Shown piece after piece: positions 1 to 8,215 of a DNA stretch of 20,178 nucleotides (positions within the stretch are counted from its first letter, which is position 1; the number at the start of each line of letters is the position of its first letter). The stretch spans positions 1 to 20,178 of the forward strand of contig JASCIV010000438.1 of NCBI GenBank assembly GCA_030374735.1, given 5' to 3'. The notes beneath the pieces were generated by a model that was given only the letters and a program-made list of their open reading frames with translations, searched no databases and was not told the origin of the DNA. Origin of the DNA: Gracilaria caudata (lineage: Eukaryota; Rhodophyta; Florideophyceae; Gracilariales; Gracilariaceae). Made by a program: the position numbers and the translations under genes.

Positions 1-891
1 GGTGTTGGCTGAGCGCTCTCCAAAAACGAGAAAGCTTTACAAGATTGGAGTTGCAGCTATTTTGTTCAACTTTTGACCCTACCCAACTGTATGATCACAC
101 CGCGCAACAAATCTTTGACTTTCCAACACATTGCACCGAATCTGCACGAAGCTAGCTTCACGTTGCACTCCGATGTGCTTCCATTCGCGTCTTAAGCACG
201 GTGTCCCAAAGATGACACTATCTATAGCAAAGGAGGTATCAGCATATTGATACTGTGATACTGTGCTGGTGTTGAATTTGCCCCACAAATATCTCCCGAA
301 AGATCAATGCTTCCGAAACCCTCTCAACAGCAACGCTTGAAAGTTTGCAAGTCTCGTGACATTCCCCGCAAACGGAGCAAAACTCTCTTCCGCCAGCCAA
401 CCGCTGCAGATATTTCTGTGTGCCATTCCCCTCACGGAATGCGTCGCTGTGGAAAGAACGCGCAATTCGGAAAAACACAGATTCCAACATGGCGTTTGCA
501 CGTCCTGAGGAAGTCCCATGTGACAGAAACCAAAAAGTCGACTGGCAGCAATTACAACTGACGGTCAAGCTCGGAATGGGCATTTTCATGAAGTCACGAG
601 GTTCTTGTCTTCCATTCTTTCTGCATTCCCACACTCTTCGTTGATGCTGTGGCGGGAACATGTAGTGACAGTCCGTCCCAGTAGACGCAAAGAGCGCTCA
701 GGATCTGCACTGCTCTCTCAAGGCTGCATGTTCGACATATGGCAACGAAAAGCATCATAGCTTAGTGCGCATTCAAGTAGCGACTGAAAACCAGTTCCGT
801 CCATTGGAATTCCACCTCGTACACGCTTTCGATTGTAAGCAACCGAGCCCTAGAGATCGTGATGACAGAGCACCGTATCCCCTCTTTGTTT
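1..891. other. Intergenic or unassigned left flank
   Basis: No reading frame here has recognisable domains or a convincing start. On the minus strand two frames overlap: an ATG-initiated 140-codon frame (661-239), and another frame open from about 560 to 79 that is broken by one TGA at 304-306. Neither resembles a family I know. They could be chance frames or a decayed gene. The right end, about 760-891, is the probable 3' untranslated region of the minus-strand membrane-protein gene next door. No tRNA, rRNA or clear repeat was seen. Confidence 0.4.
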
Positions 892-2492
892 CTACGGAAC
901 GGCTTCTTTGTTTTGTTTTTCACGCTGACTCTTGGCAATACGGACCATAATGTACGATCCCACGAGAGCTGCGAACGCTGCAAACGTGGCCGAAATTATG
1001 TAGCTCACCGATGTGTAAGTTGGTGGAGCTATGATAATGTACCAAAATAGAGTGAGATCGCCTCCAGTGAAGATTGGATTCAATGGCCATGCGAACAATG
1101 GAAGAATAAGTATTGACGAAACCCAAGTCCACAGAACAATTCCAGCGAGCCATCGCATCCATGGCAGAAATTTTCTACCATTTTCGTACTTCTGCTGTCC
1201 ACACGACGCGCTTACCGACAGAATAGGAACCAAGGAAGGCTGTTGTGTTAATGCGTTCAAGATTTGCAGCGCTACAACTCCGAAGATAACTGTACGAAGA
1301 GGTTGTTAGTTATAGCTGTCTCATTCAGCGTACTTACATGACGACTGTTTTCGCAAAAAAAATAGAAGAAGATCACCGATAACTTACTTGGTGCATCCGA
1401 AGATGAAAGACCGCACTGTCCCGCCGACTCATCTGAAGAAAAGTATACAACATGGTCAAGATCACCTCGGAACGCATTCACGAGGGCCGTAACGTTAGCC
1501 GTTAGTACTGAAATTTCAGATGCAATGTACAGTACCGATGTCAACATCAAGAGCTTGCGCTCGAAGTTTCCACCGAGCAATCTTTGTCGAATCGTTAATC
1601 GATTCGAGTTCTGATCGGCTACTTCTCCGGCTTGAGGATCACCCGACTCTTTAGCGAGTAACTCATCTTCATCGTCAGGGTTGTACATCGGTCTGGCACT
1701 AAGAAAGTTTCGGAGTTCATCATGCCATACTGAGTCTGCATCAATGAATTCCAATGTGGCTAGATTCATTTTGAACCCTTCGTAGTACAATCTGGTGAAT
1801 ATTGCCGAGCCCCACGTCAAAAAAGCGCCACTCGCATCCAGAGCACTATCTTCAGGAGATGCTTTCGTGATTGATGCGACCAGGGCGGCTGATATCTTCA
1901 CTGTACCAAGAATCAACAGCCTGGCTAAAATGATCCAGAACAGCCGAAGCCACGAGTGATCTTGCTTTGCTTCCCAGTCTGCAGCCAGGCTATAGAGCAA
2001 GCTAGCGATTGCAACTCCTGCAGCGCTTAGAAGAACGCACATAGCATATCGCAGTTGGGACTTACCCAGTTTCGGTCTTGGTCTGGAGGTATCCCGCACA
2101 CATATTCCATCACCATTTATGAATTCTCCCACAGGGGATGGTGATGGAGCTTGAGATGCCACTGGACCAAAATCTGAGGAAGAGTCGGCCGGGGGAAATG
2201 TAGAAGGAATGCTTGTTGGGGGAATAAGTCCTGAGCTCGATACAGTCGAAGAGGTGCTTCCATCAGCGTCGCTTGGTTTAGATGGACCCGGAAGTAACGA
2301 TGCTTGCGGCGGTACAGCGGTTGGTCGCAGGGGAGAGGGGGAAGGGTGTAAAATCTCCAGCAGAGCGCTTGGTAAAGGACTCGGGCTTCTCGGAGGTGAT
2401 GCCGACGGCAGGGGAGGAAGATCGGGGATGATTTGTGCTTCAATACAGAGCCATGTGTGACACAAGAAAACTACCGTCAAAACGACGTTCAT
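892..2492 (-). CDS. Secretory-pathway multi-pass membrane protein with Pro/Ser-rich ectodomain (two exons)
   Basis: I do not recognise the family. The gene joins 2492-1388 to 1289-892 and gives 500 residues ending at a TAG at 894-892. The start is the ATG at 2492, because the frame further upstream opens only with TTG and this ATG begins a good signal peptide (MNVVLTVVFLCHTWLCIEAQ). Residues about 21-125 are Pro/Ser-rich, with many PSPSP-like stretches, and are probably extracytosolic and O-glycosylated. Hydrophobic segments follow near residues 148-171, 181-206, 313-341 and 369-383, with three more in the C-terminal 110 residues. An acidic loop (DDEDE near 273-277) lies between the second and fourth segments. 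Splicing creates the segment at 369-383 (IIFGVVALQILNAL), which supports the exon join. The membrane topology is inferred by eye. Function is unknown; a surface receptor, channel or wall-associated protein are all possible. Confidence 0.72.
1290..1387 (-). other. Spliceosomal intron, 98 bp
   Basis: Read on the minus strand, the intron starts with GTAAGT at 1387-1382 and ends with CAG at 1292-1290. A branch-site-like CTAAC lies about 20 bases before the acceptor. The split codon (A plus TT) restores an isoleucine and keeps the frame open into the 892-1289 exon, joining a hydrophobic helix. Without splicing, the first exon runs into a stop within the intron. The intron also contains a second GTAAGT (1337-1332) and a second CAG (1347-1345). 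Confidence 0.85.
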
Positions 2493-2496
2493 AGCT

Positions 2497-2526
2497 CTAT
2501 GTATTGTTGTGGTGTTTGCCAACCAT
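2497..2526 (-). promoter_or_regulatory. Upstream ORF, 9 codons, before the membrane-protein gene
   Basis: A minus-strand ATG at 2526 opens a nine-codon frame ending in TAG at 2499-2497. This is four bases before the main ATG at 2492 and in a different frame. If transcription starts about 30 bp downstream of the CATAAAG at 2576-2570, this ORF lies in the leader and could reduce translation of the main frame. The transcription start is inferred only. Confidence 0.35.
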
Positions 2527-2569
2527 ATGTATTGAGGTGATGTTTTGAGAGCTTTGGAAGTATCAAGCC

Positions 2570-2576
2570 CTTTATG
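2570..2576 (-). promoter_or_regulatory. Possible TATA-like element
   Basis: CATAAAG on the minus strand lies about 80 bp upstream of the ATG at 2492. Position and sequence suit a weak TATA-like box for the membrane-protein gene. There is no further support. Confidence 0.25.
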
Positions 2577-4258
2577 AATTGAACACCTTCACGGGTTGAT
2601 GGAAGGAGACTATGAGGACAGATGAGGACAACATGTGGTTACCACAAACGAAGCGTGCTTTTGGATCGTAAGGCGGAACGCCACGGTCCGAGGTTAACAG
2701 TTCGGAGCCCATGATATCGGTCCTGCGGTGAACGACGGAATACGAACAAAGAAATATGGCGGATTAGACTCTGGTTAGGAGGTGTGTTTGTCAAAACTGT
2801 TTGCTTGTGTGCTCCTGCTTGCGAGAGCCTGGTGAACTTACGAGCTGAATTGCACGCCCTTCAAAAATTTTAGTTTGTTTTCTATTGAAAATTATTTGCA
2901 TATAGTTTTCACAAATTTTGTGATGTAACCCCTCGCTTTGGCGTACGTCAAGGAGTGTGCACCTTTGTCCAGCGCGAAAGCACGCAAAGAACGTATATCA
3001 CAGAAGGGCCGTTTGGCAAATGGTTCACAGAAATGATGGCGATTACGTGCATCATAATTATCCTAACTGCGTGTGATGTGGGTACGAAAATGAGAGAGAG
3101 CAGAAAACAAAAACAACATTCTCTACTGAAAAAAGAATGGGAAGCATTTGGTATTTTGAGCATCAATCCACTCAATCTACCAGGTAGTAAATGAGGGCCA
3201 GATACTCCATCAGTACTTCGAAAAAGTCTACTTTTATGTCGATCAATATCTTGAGAATGACTTATTTGTCTTCTGGGGCCGTGCATCAGACAACGGAGGT
3301 TGGAAACTGACGCCTCTTGAACTTTGTCATCAATAATTGAGGTGAAACATCACATGGAACGTCTCTCAGTGATTTCTACCATCGTGAAGCTTATGTTCCT
3401 GAGACGGTACTTACATGGGTGTGTCGGAGTTTTGATGGATTGACATGCCAAATTGCGACAGAGAATTGACCAGATTGCATCACTCAAAGTTAAAAAAACG
3501 TTCCGTATCTGTCACTCTTTCAAAGCAGAACTGCCCGATATGAACAGGCCGAATGTTACAGGAGAGAACTCGAACAGGTACGCATCTGAACAAGAGCCCC
3601 GTCCTAGCTCAGTGCCCATGTAACAGATATACTGTCTTCGTTTGCTCCCTTTTTGATGAGATCCCGTTTTCGAAGGAGGCCCCTGTTTTACCCATAGAAG
3701 GCTACGAATTACTCGAAGTTACAATGGTGACAGAACGAAGTTTAAAACAACCGAATTAGCTATCCTCTGCGGTAGTAATGAGCTTGCCACAAAAAATTAA
3801 TTTGAAAATCATAAGCGTGCGATGAGTGAATACCTGCATTTGCGTATGGGCAGATGTTTCTGTAATTACCAAGGGTAATAATATGTATATATATCGCATA
3901 ATTTGCTATTATGACATAATTTGCAAATTATGCTATATATATATAGGCAGAAGTCGACTTGTAGTGGTTCAAAGTGCCATGATTGCCTCCCATGAGGAGA
4001 AACCTTCAATCTGTCTTTTACCTCTAGAATTAAACAGAAGTGAAGAGAGAACCGGTAAGCCTGATAAACCCTCAATTCAAGTGTTATGGCACCAGCGGTC
4101 CTCCCAAAACAAGACACATATGAGCATTGTTTGACATCGTGAGACTTGGCGAACGTTAATCCTCCAAACATATCTGTACCTGCAGTTTGAATTTCCAGTA
4201 TGCTTCGGTTTCTTCTTCTCGATTTGTGAATGTTAACTGTATCAAACTTTCCAGTTAC
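2577..4258. other. Intergenic region with short chance frames
   Basis: About 1.7 kb separates the two minus-strand genes. Short frames at 2955-3194 (+), 3553-3759 (+), 3826-4134 (+) and 2948-3286 (-) have no recognisable domain. A plus-strand frame open over 3160-3336 reads like protein but has no ATG. Apart from the AT-rich palindrome at 3886-3943 I see no mobile element. The right end, just below 4259, should hold the 3' end of the Hint-protein transcript. Confidence 0.4.
3886..3943. repeat. AT-rich near-palindrome (inverted repeat)
   Basis: The arms 3896-3906 (GCATAATTTGC) and 3923-3933 (GCAAATTATGC) are perfect inverse complements. The pairing resumes after one mismatch through TATATATAT at 3886-3894 and its partner at 3935-3943. 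The central spacer is itself palindromic (ATTATG-A-CATAAT, 3908-3920). CATAATTTGC also occurs twice as a direct repeat (3897-3906 and 3915-3924). The block could extrude as a cruciform or form an RNA hairpin. Its role is unknown. Confidence 0.8.
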
Positions 4259-6619
4259 TCAGTTGCAAAGCCATTTGTCAAAACCTGAACCGCCTGATTT
4301 TTCATCAAGGGCTTCGACAAACCTCTGTCCGAGTAAGCGACCAACCGCAACCCCTTTCAGTAGCATCATCGAATCACTCGGCGTTTCCCATCCTTCGAAA
4401 CCAGCATGCATTCTCCGAATGCTAACGCCTAACCTTCCAATTACTTTATGGTCTGGTGCGAACAGAGCGGTCTCTATCAGGCGTCCAGAATTACCTTCCA
4501 TTACCACACTACAATTAAAACGTCCCAGGCGTTTTTCACCGCACTTCATTATTCCATACAGACTGCCGTGCACAAAACGGTCTGCACATTCGAAGGTGCA
4601 ACACTCGTGCACCGCGAGAATATACAAGCTCGATTCAGTATCGTTCGTGAAGCTGGTCATTTGGATTTCTTTCTCCCTTCCATTTGAAAGGTTTAGCTCA
4701 ATGTTGGCCGTGCTACCACTCTCTAAACCATGGTCACCGGAGAGTTCAACGTCATGAATCCCAACAACTAGTACATCATTTGGAAGGGGGCACGTCACAC
4801 TGCTTTGAGAATTGATCCGAATTACTGATCTAAGCCAACGTCCAAACCTTGATATCAGGAAGTACTCCATGTATGAGACGTATTCAGACCAGCTTCCATC
4901 TTCGTTTTCAAAAAGAGACGTTTTAGGAATGCGTAACCTCTTGAATGAATTGCATCCCAGAGCTGCATACGCCATCGCTGATGCCCGCCGTTCAATGTCC
5001 TGCATGTCAAATTCTAGTGACAGCGTAAAGAGAGTTTGCAATGGAGAAGCAAGAGAAGTTCTTGGGGCACTTAGTATGCCGTCCATCGTCGCAAGGATAG
5101 CAGCAGAAGTGGATGGATCTGATAATGGATTTGAAGTTTCGGAGTCAACCGCGAGGAAAGTTTGCGGACCTCCCACAAAATAAGCAGGACCATCACTCCA
5201 CCAATTCTCAAGTATGATATCATATACTTTTTGCTCGCCTTTCTGTGTCTCCGATCCTTCTTCGCTCTGTACGGTTGATTTAAGTTCCTTGACAACGATA
5301 GACGACATTTCGAAAAGTCCATCGCGAAGATTTACTGAATGAATTTGAGAACCTTTCTGACATTTACCGACACCACCATCCATTATCATCGTAGGAGCAG
5401 AATCCATTGTTACCATTTCATCGACCGCAACTCGCTTAGGGGAGCCTTCACTGGTGCGAAAGCAGTGTCCTGACGTGAACGACAGATCAAGGCCGTTGAT
5501 ACTCCAAAGCTGACGTTTTCCAAGAGATGGACTTTCCACCATGATCACTCTTCGAGCCCCCTTGGTAGTGTGAACCAGGTCATCTTTCACAACGTCTTTA
5601 ATGCGCTTCACCGAACTGTTCGCCATGAGAACGAATGTGTCCTCGCCAAAGCAACTATCTCCACCAGGTTTGTACCAAGCCAAATCGCCCCACTCACAAA
5701 AACTGTATGAGTAGCCACAAGGATAATACGAGGGGTTTGTAAATGGTCTTCCCGACGGATAAGATGAAACAGTTTTGTTTTGTGGGAAGTCTGCTCTAAT
5801 GGTCTTGCTGTACATATGATTTCCTAGGCTTTGCTGAAACCAGGAGATGTAGCCACCTGTATTCCATTCCCCCTTTCGCAGTTGTGCTGGAACTTTTAAT
5901 CCCACTTGGGGAGAGGCGTACTCTTCAATGGCAGCGTCGACATCTGGGTATCCAAGAACGTACAACGAGACCCACAAGTTGAAAAGAAACCAAGACGCTG
6001 CACGAGAACTATCACCGCCTTGAGAGATTGACCAGTTGACATTCGCCGTAAAATGACCTCCCCTTATGCATCGATGGAGTTCTTGCGCGGCATTGGGACG
6101 ATCTCTTTGTGGTATAGCAGCGATTGCTTTGGCAGTGGGGCTGTACTCGAATTTGAAAGAGGCGATGTACAGATAGGCACAGTACGAGTCCATGGTAGTC
6201 CAAAACGCCGACAAGGCTCCGTTTAGCGCGGTTGTGTCTAAGGCAACGGAAACATGATCTCTGATTTCATCCGTAAGACAAGCCACCGAGTAGTAACCAA
6301 GAATTACACCAATCAGTTCATCGAAGAAACGCACCGCTTCGCTTTTGTCAAACGAAGCAAATGCCTCTGTGTAGTTTCTGTGGCTACCGGTGTAGGAGTA
6401 GGAGACATTAGAGAAAATATTGGATTCCCGTGGATGAGCAGAGATGCTGTAATTGGGTAGTCTGAACAAAAGAGTTTGGGCCAGAACTTTCTGGTATGCT
6501 GACGTGCTGGCGGCTGAGTCGATGGGAGGAAAACTGTCGACTAAAGCTTCGAGTTTTCTGAGGTACGAGCACGGTCGAGGTTCTGTATGGTACTCATGAC
6601 AGTTACTTTTTGGAGCCAT
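4259..6619 (-). CDS. Hint (Hedgehog/intein-type) autoprocessing domain protein, Hint internal
   Basis: The protein has 786 residues from the ATG at 6619. That ATG is the first after a TATAAAAG box and has a good context (AAAATGG). The open frame continues upstream to an ATG at 6778, but that one lies before the TATA box. Residues 1-322 are an unrecognised, aromatic-rich region without a signal peptide, ending in a Cys-containing stretch. The Hint domain spans about 323-492. It begins SCFGEDTFV, with the nucleophile Cys323, and carries the TxxH motif (T382-S-G-H385). It ends with a strand like YFVGGPQTFLAVD. The C-terminal His-Asn plus Cys/Ser/Thr of splicing inteins is absent, so Hog-like N-terminal cleavage is more likely than splicing. 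About 290 residues follow with no clear match. Known for the family: the Cys makes a thioester and the chain is cut before it. The target and function here are not visible. The neighbour at 8216 is divergent. Confidence 0.82.
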   Translation of the reverse strand: MAPKSNCHEYHTEPRPCSYLRKLEALVDSFPPIDSAASTSAYQKVLAQTLLFRLPNYSISAHPRESNIFSNVSYSYTGSHRNYTEAFASFDKSEAVRFFDELIGVILGYYSVACLTDEIRDHVSVALDTTALNGALSAFWTTMDSYCAYLYIASFKFEYSPTAKAIAAIPQRDRPNAAQELHRCIRGGHFTANVNWSISQGGDSSRAASWFLFNLWVSLYVLGYPDVDAAIEEYASPQVGLKVPAQLRKGEWNTGGYISWFQQSLGNHMYSKTIRADFPQNKTVSSYPSGRPFTNPSYYPCGYSYSFCEWGDLAWYKPGGDSCFGEDTFVLMANSSVKRIKDVVKDDLVHTTKGARRVIMVESPSLGKRQLWSINGLDLSFTSGHCFRTSEGSPKRVAVDEMVTMDSAPTMIMDGGVGKCQKGSQIHSVNLRDGLFEMSSIVVKELKSTVQSEEGSETQKGEQKVYDIILENWWSDGPAYFVGGPQTFLAVDSETSNPLSDPSTSAAILATMDGILSAPRTSLASPLQTLFTLSLEFDMQDIERRASAMAYAALGCNSFKRLRIPKTSLFENEDGSWSEYVSYMEYFLISRFGRWLRSVIRINSQSSVTCPLPNDVLVVGIHDVELSGDHGLESGSTANIELNLSNGREKEIQMTSFTNDTESSLYILAVHECCTFECADRFVHGSLYGIMKCGEKRLGRFNCSVVMEGNSGRLIETALFAPDHKVIGRLGVSIRRMHAGFEGWETPSDSMMLLKGVAVGRLLGQRFVEALDEKSGGSGFDKWLCN

Positions 6620-6758
6620 TTTGGGTGTGAGGCGTGCTCTGATGGATGTGCGCGGGCGAGGTCGCAAGTGAAAGTTGGGTGGTGGGTTTGATGGCTTCGG
6701 TGTGTGAAACGGACTCTTGCCTCTACGCCGTGGATACGTATCTGAGAGGCGACAGCTG

Positions 6759-6766
6759 CTTTTATA
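6759..6766 (-). promoter_or_regulatory. TATA box for the Hint-domain gene
   Basis: TATAAAAG on the minus strand lies about 140 bp upstream of the ATG at 6619. The expected start about 30 bp downstream would give a leader of roughly 110 nt with no ATG before 6619. This is the main reason for choosing that start over the in-frame ATG at 6778. Confidence 0.55.
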
Positions 6767-7007
6767 TTCGCATGTCATGGCTGGTTGGTTTGCGCTTTCG
6801 CGAGGGAAGAGCCTCCTGCTGAGCTGATTTTGTTTAAGATGCAGATCACCGTATCTACTTCACATACTGTCGGACGTTATGAAGGAGGATGAACTACTGG
6901 GGAAGATGGACATTGCCCCTGAAAAGGCGTGTGGCCCCCACCTACACCTGTATCATAAATGCCGGCGTTTAAGAGTGCTTTTGTACCGAAGGTGTCTACT
7001 CAGTGCC

Positions 7008-7024
7008 GGCGGTTGCTAACCGCC
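7008..7024. repeat. Small stem-loop, 7-bp arms
   Basis: GGCGGTT (7008-7014) and AACCGCC (7018-7024) flank a 3-nt loop. The surrounding CAGTGCCGG...GTTGCTAA text recurs in altered form at about 7750-7770, where the stem is not kept. Confidence 0.5.
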
Positions 7025-7100
7025 TTTTGGATAAGTTGTGAGGGATGCCTTCACCGAAATATACTTATAAATTGGTGTGGCGATTATAAATTGCCATTTA

Positions 7101-7247
7101 CATCATATATGATATGTATTGTGGAAGCAGTCGCGCAAGGTAACTCAGACAAGAAAAGATTTGTGTCTTCTCATCTCCCGGAGCTTCTGCTGATGTCGTC
7201 AGCCGTATGACACTCTCGACACACGAGCGCACAAGACGTTTGATACA
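7101..7247. repeat. Diverged repeat unit, copy A
   Basis: This segment matches 7528-7640 and 7641-7735 by eye. Shared words are TGGAAG, AAGAAAA, GTGTC..CTCATCTC, GCTTYTGCTGAWGTC, TCAGCCGTAT and GTTTGATRC. The core GCTGATGTCGTCAGC (from about 7188) is an imperfect palindrome. The units are too diverged to be recent duplicates. Confidence 0.5.
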
Positions 7248-7527
7248 ACCGACCTGTCAAGAAATGTCTCTCTCACGAACATAACTTCAAATCTACCTTC
7301 GATAGATACACGCGCCGCTTGCACGTGACGACCCGGCTTGCTTGGCTTCGAACAATTTGTGAGTGAGTTCTTGCATCCTTAACTTTTTTCAGTTGAAATG
7401 CGACGAGTCAAGTGTTTTAAGCAGAACCGGTATGAAAAAATTAGCTAGCGCAATGATGTCTAGTGAACAGACCTCGTAACGGAAGTTGCCCGAAGCAGCT
7501 CACCCTCTCCGAAGACGAGATGTAGAA

Positions 7528-7735
7528 TTATACATATAATGGAAGTGGTTGTTCAAAGGAGTCCAGAGAAGAAAACACTCGTGTCCCTCATCTCGCGGGG
7601 CTTTTGCTGAAGTCATCAGCCGTATTCTCGATGTCGAGAAGTGTAAAGGAGAAAACGTTTGTGGCTCTCCTCGGTCGGAGCTTTGCCGCAGTTATCAGCC
7701 TTACTTTCGACACTCCAGATGTTTGATGCAAAGGA
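7528..7735. repeat. Diverged repeat units, copies B and C in tandem
   Basis: Two adjacent units (about 7528-7640 and 7641-7735) resemble the copy at 7101-7247. B carries GCTGAAGTCATCAGCCGTAT. C carries GCCGCAGTTATCAGCC. The C end (GATGTTTGATGC) matches the end of copy A (GACGTTTGATAC). A fourth, truncated core (TTTTGCTGATGTCATCGAT) lies at the left edge of the hairpin at 7852. Confidence 0.5.
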
Positions 7736-7759
7736 GCTTGGAAGGGAAGCAGTGCCGGA

Positions 7760-7795
7760 GGCGTTGCTAAAGGCGTTGCTGAAGGCGTTGCCGAA
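7760..7795. repeat. Three 12-nt tandem repeats
   Basis: GGCGTTGCTAAA, GGCGTTGCTGAA and GGCGTTGCCGAA follow one another without gaps. The unit length is a multiple of three, so translated frames on either strand look repetitive, but there is no other sign of coding. Confidence 0.8.
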
Positions 7796-7851
7796 GTCAG
7801 CAGCTGCACGGTGAGTAAGGCAACAAATTTTTGCAACCGTGCGTTTTGCTG

Positions 7852-7925
7852 ATGTCATCGATACCCAAGGGTAGCATACAGCAAAATTTGCTGTATGCTA
7901 CAGTACCCTTGGGTATCGATGACAT
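7852..7925. repeat. Long near-perfect hairpin (34-bp stem)
   Basis: The outer arms 7852-7873 and 7904-7925 are perfect inverse complements over 22 bp. The inner arms 7874-7885 (GCATACAGCAAA) and 7887-7898 pair over 12 bp around a single central base. The only break is a 5-nt bulge (TACAG, 7899-7903) on the right. The element ends about 290 bp upstream of the ATG at 8216. Candidate roles are a small-RNA precursor, a foldback-element remnant or a template-switch product. Confidence 0.85.
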
Positions 7926-8084
7926 GCGCATGTGCGCGCAGCGCGTTGAGCAAACATTGCCCCCCCTTCTCCTCTTCAGGGCCAAATTTGCCCTCAGGTC
8001 TCGGGATCACTATTGTCGCACGTGCTGCGCCCGCAGCTGCGCATATAGTCCCTTTTGACCTCTAGCGAGCCAGGGGCACAGTAG

Positions 8085-8092
8085 CATAAATA
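8085..8092 (+). promoter_or_regulatory. TATA-like box for the 1287-codon gene
   Basis: CATAAATA lies 124 bp upstream of the ATG at 8216. A transcript starting about 30 bp downstream would meet no ATG before 8216, which fits the chosen start. Confidence 0.45.
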
Positions 8093-8215
8093 CCCACCAC
8101 CACCTCTCAATCCCCACATCTCTCTTGCCACCAAACCGGTACGCATCGCTATCGAGCACAGTTGACTGAATCTTTCCAAGCTTTTCATATCGTTCTGCTT
8201 TGTACACACCCAAGT

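Larger units (their letters stand above)
6780..8084. other. Divergent intergenic region, repeat-bearing
   Basis: This gap of about 1.3 kb separates the minus-strand Hint gene from the plus-strand 1287-codon gene. It holds a small hairpin (7008-7024), a diverged repeat family (about 7001-7860), a 12-nt tandem repeat (7760-7795) and a long hairpin (7852-7925). Frames of 60-83 codons on both strands lack domains and overlap the repeats. I support no gene here. Confidence 0.55.

Noticed and set aside
2948..3286. 112-codon minus-strand frame with hydrophobic stretches
   Set aside because: It shows no domain, no signal peptide at its start and no promoter-like context. Similar frames occur throughout the gaps.
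3160..3336. Plus-strand open frame that reads like protein
   Set aside because: It has no ATG, begins right after a TGA, and no splice site joins it in frame to the nearby 2955-3194 frame. I treat it as chance.
6620..6778. Upstream extension of the Hint protein from the ATG at 6778
   Set aside because: The TATA box at 6766-6759 lies inside it, and the extension is a Pro/Arg-rich non-conserved-looking stretch. The ATG at 6619 has the better context.
7008..7030. GC stem followed by TTTT, resembling a bacterial terminator
   Set aside because: Everything else in the window is eukaryotic, and no gene ends here.
7588..7858. Minus-strand frames with an apparent signal peptide and ATP-repeat over the 12-nt tandem
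   Set aside because: The signal-like start is TTG rather than ATG, and the repeat look is a by-product of the 12-nt unit.
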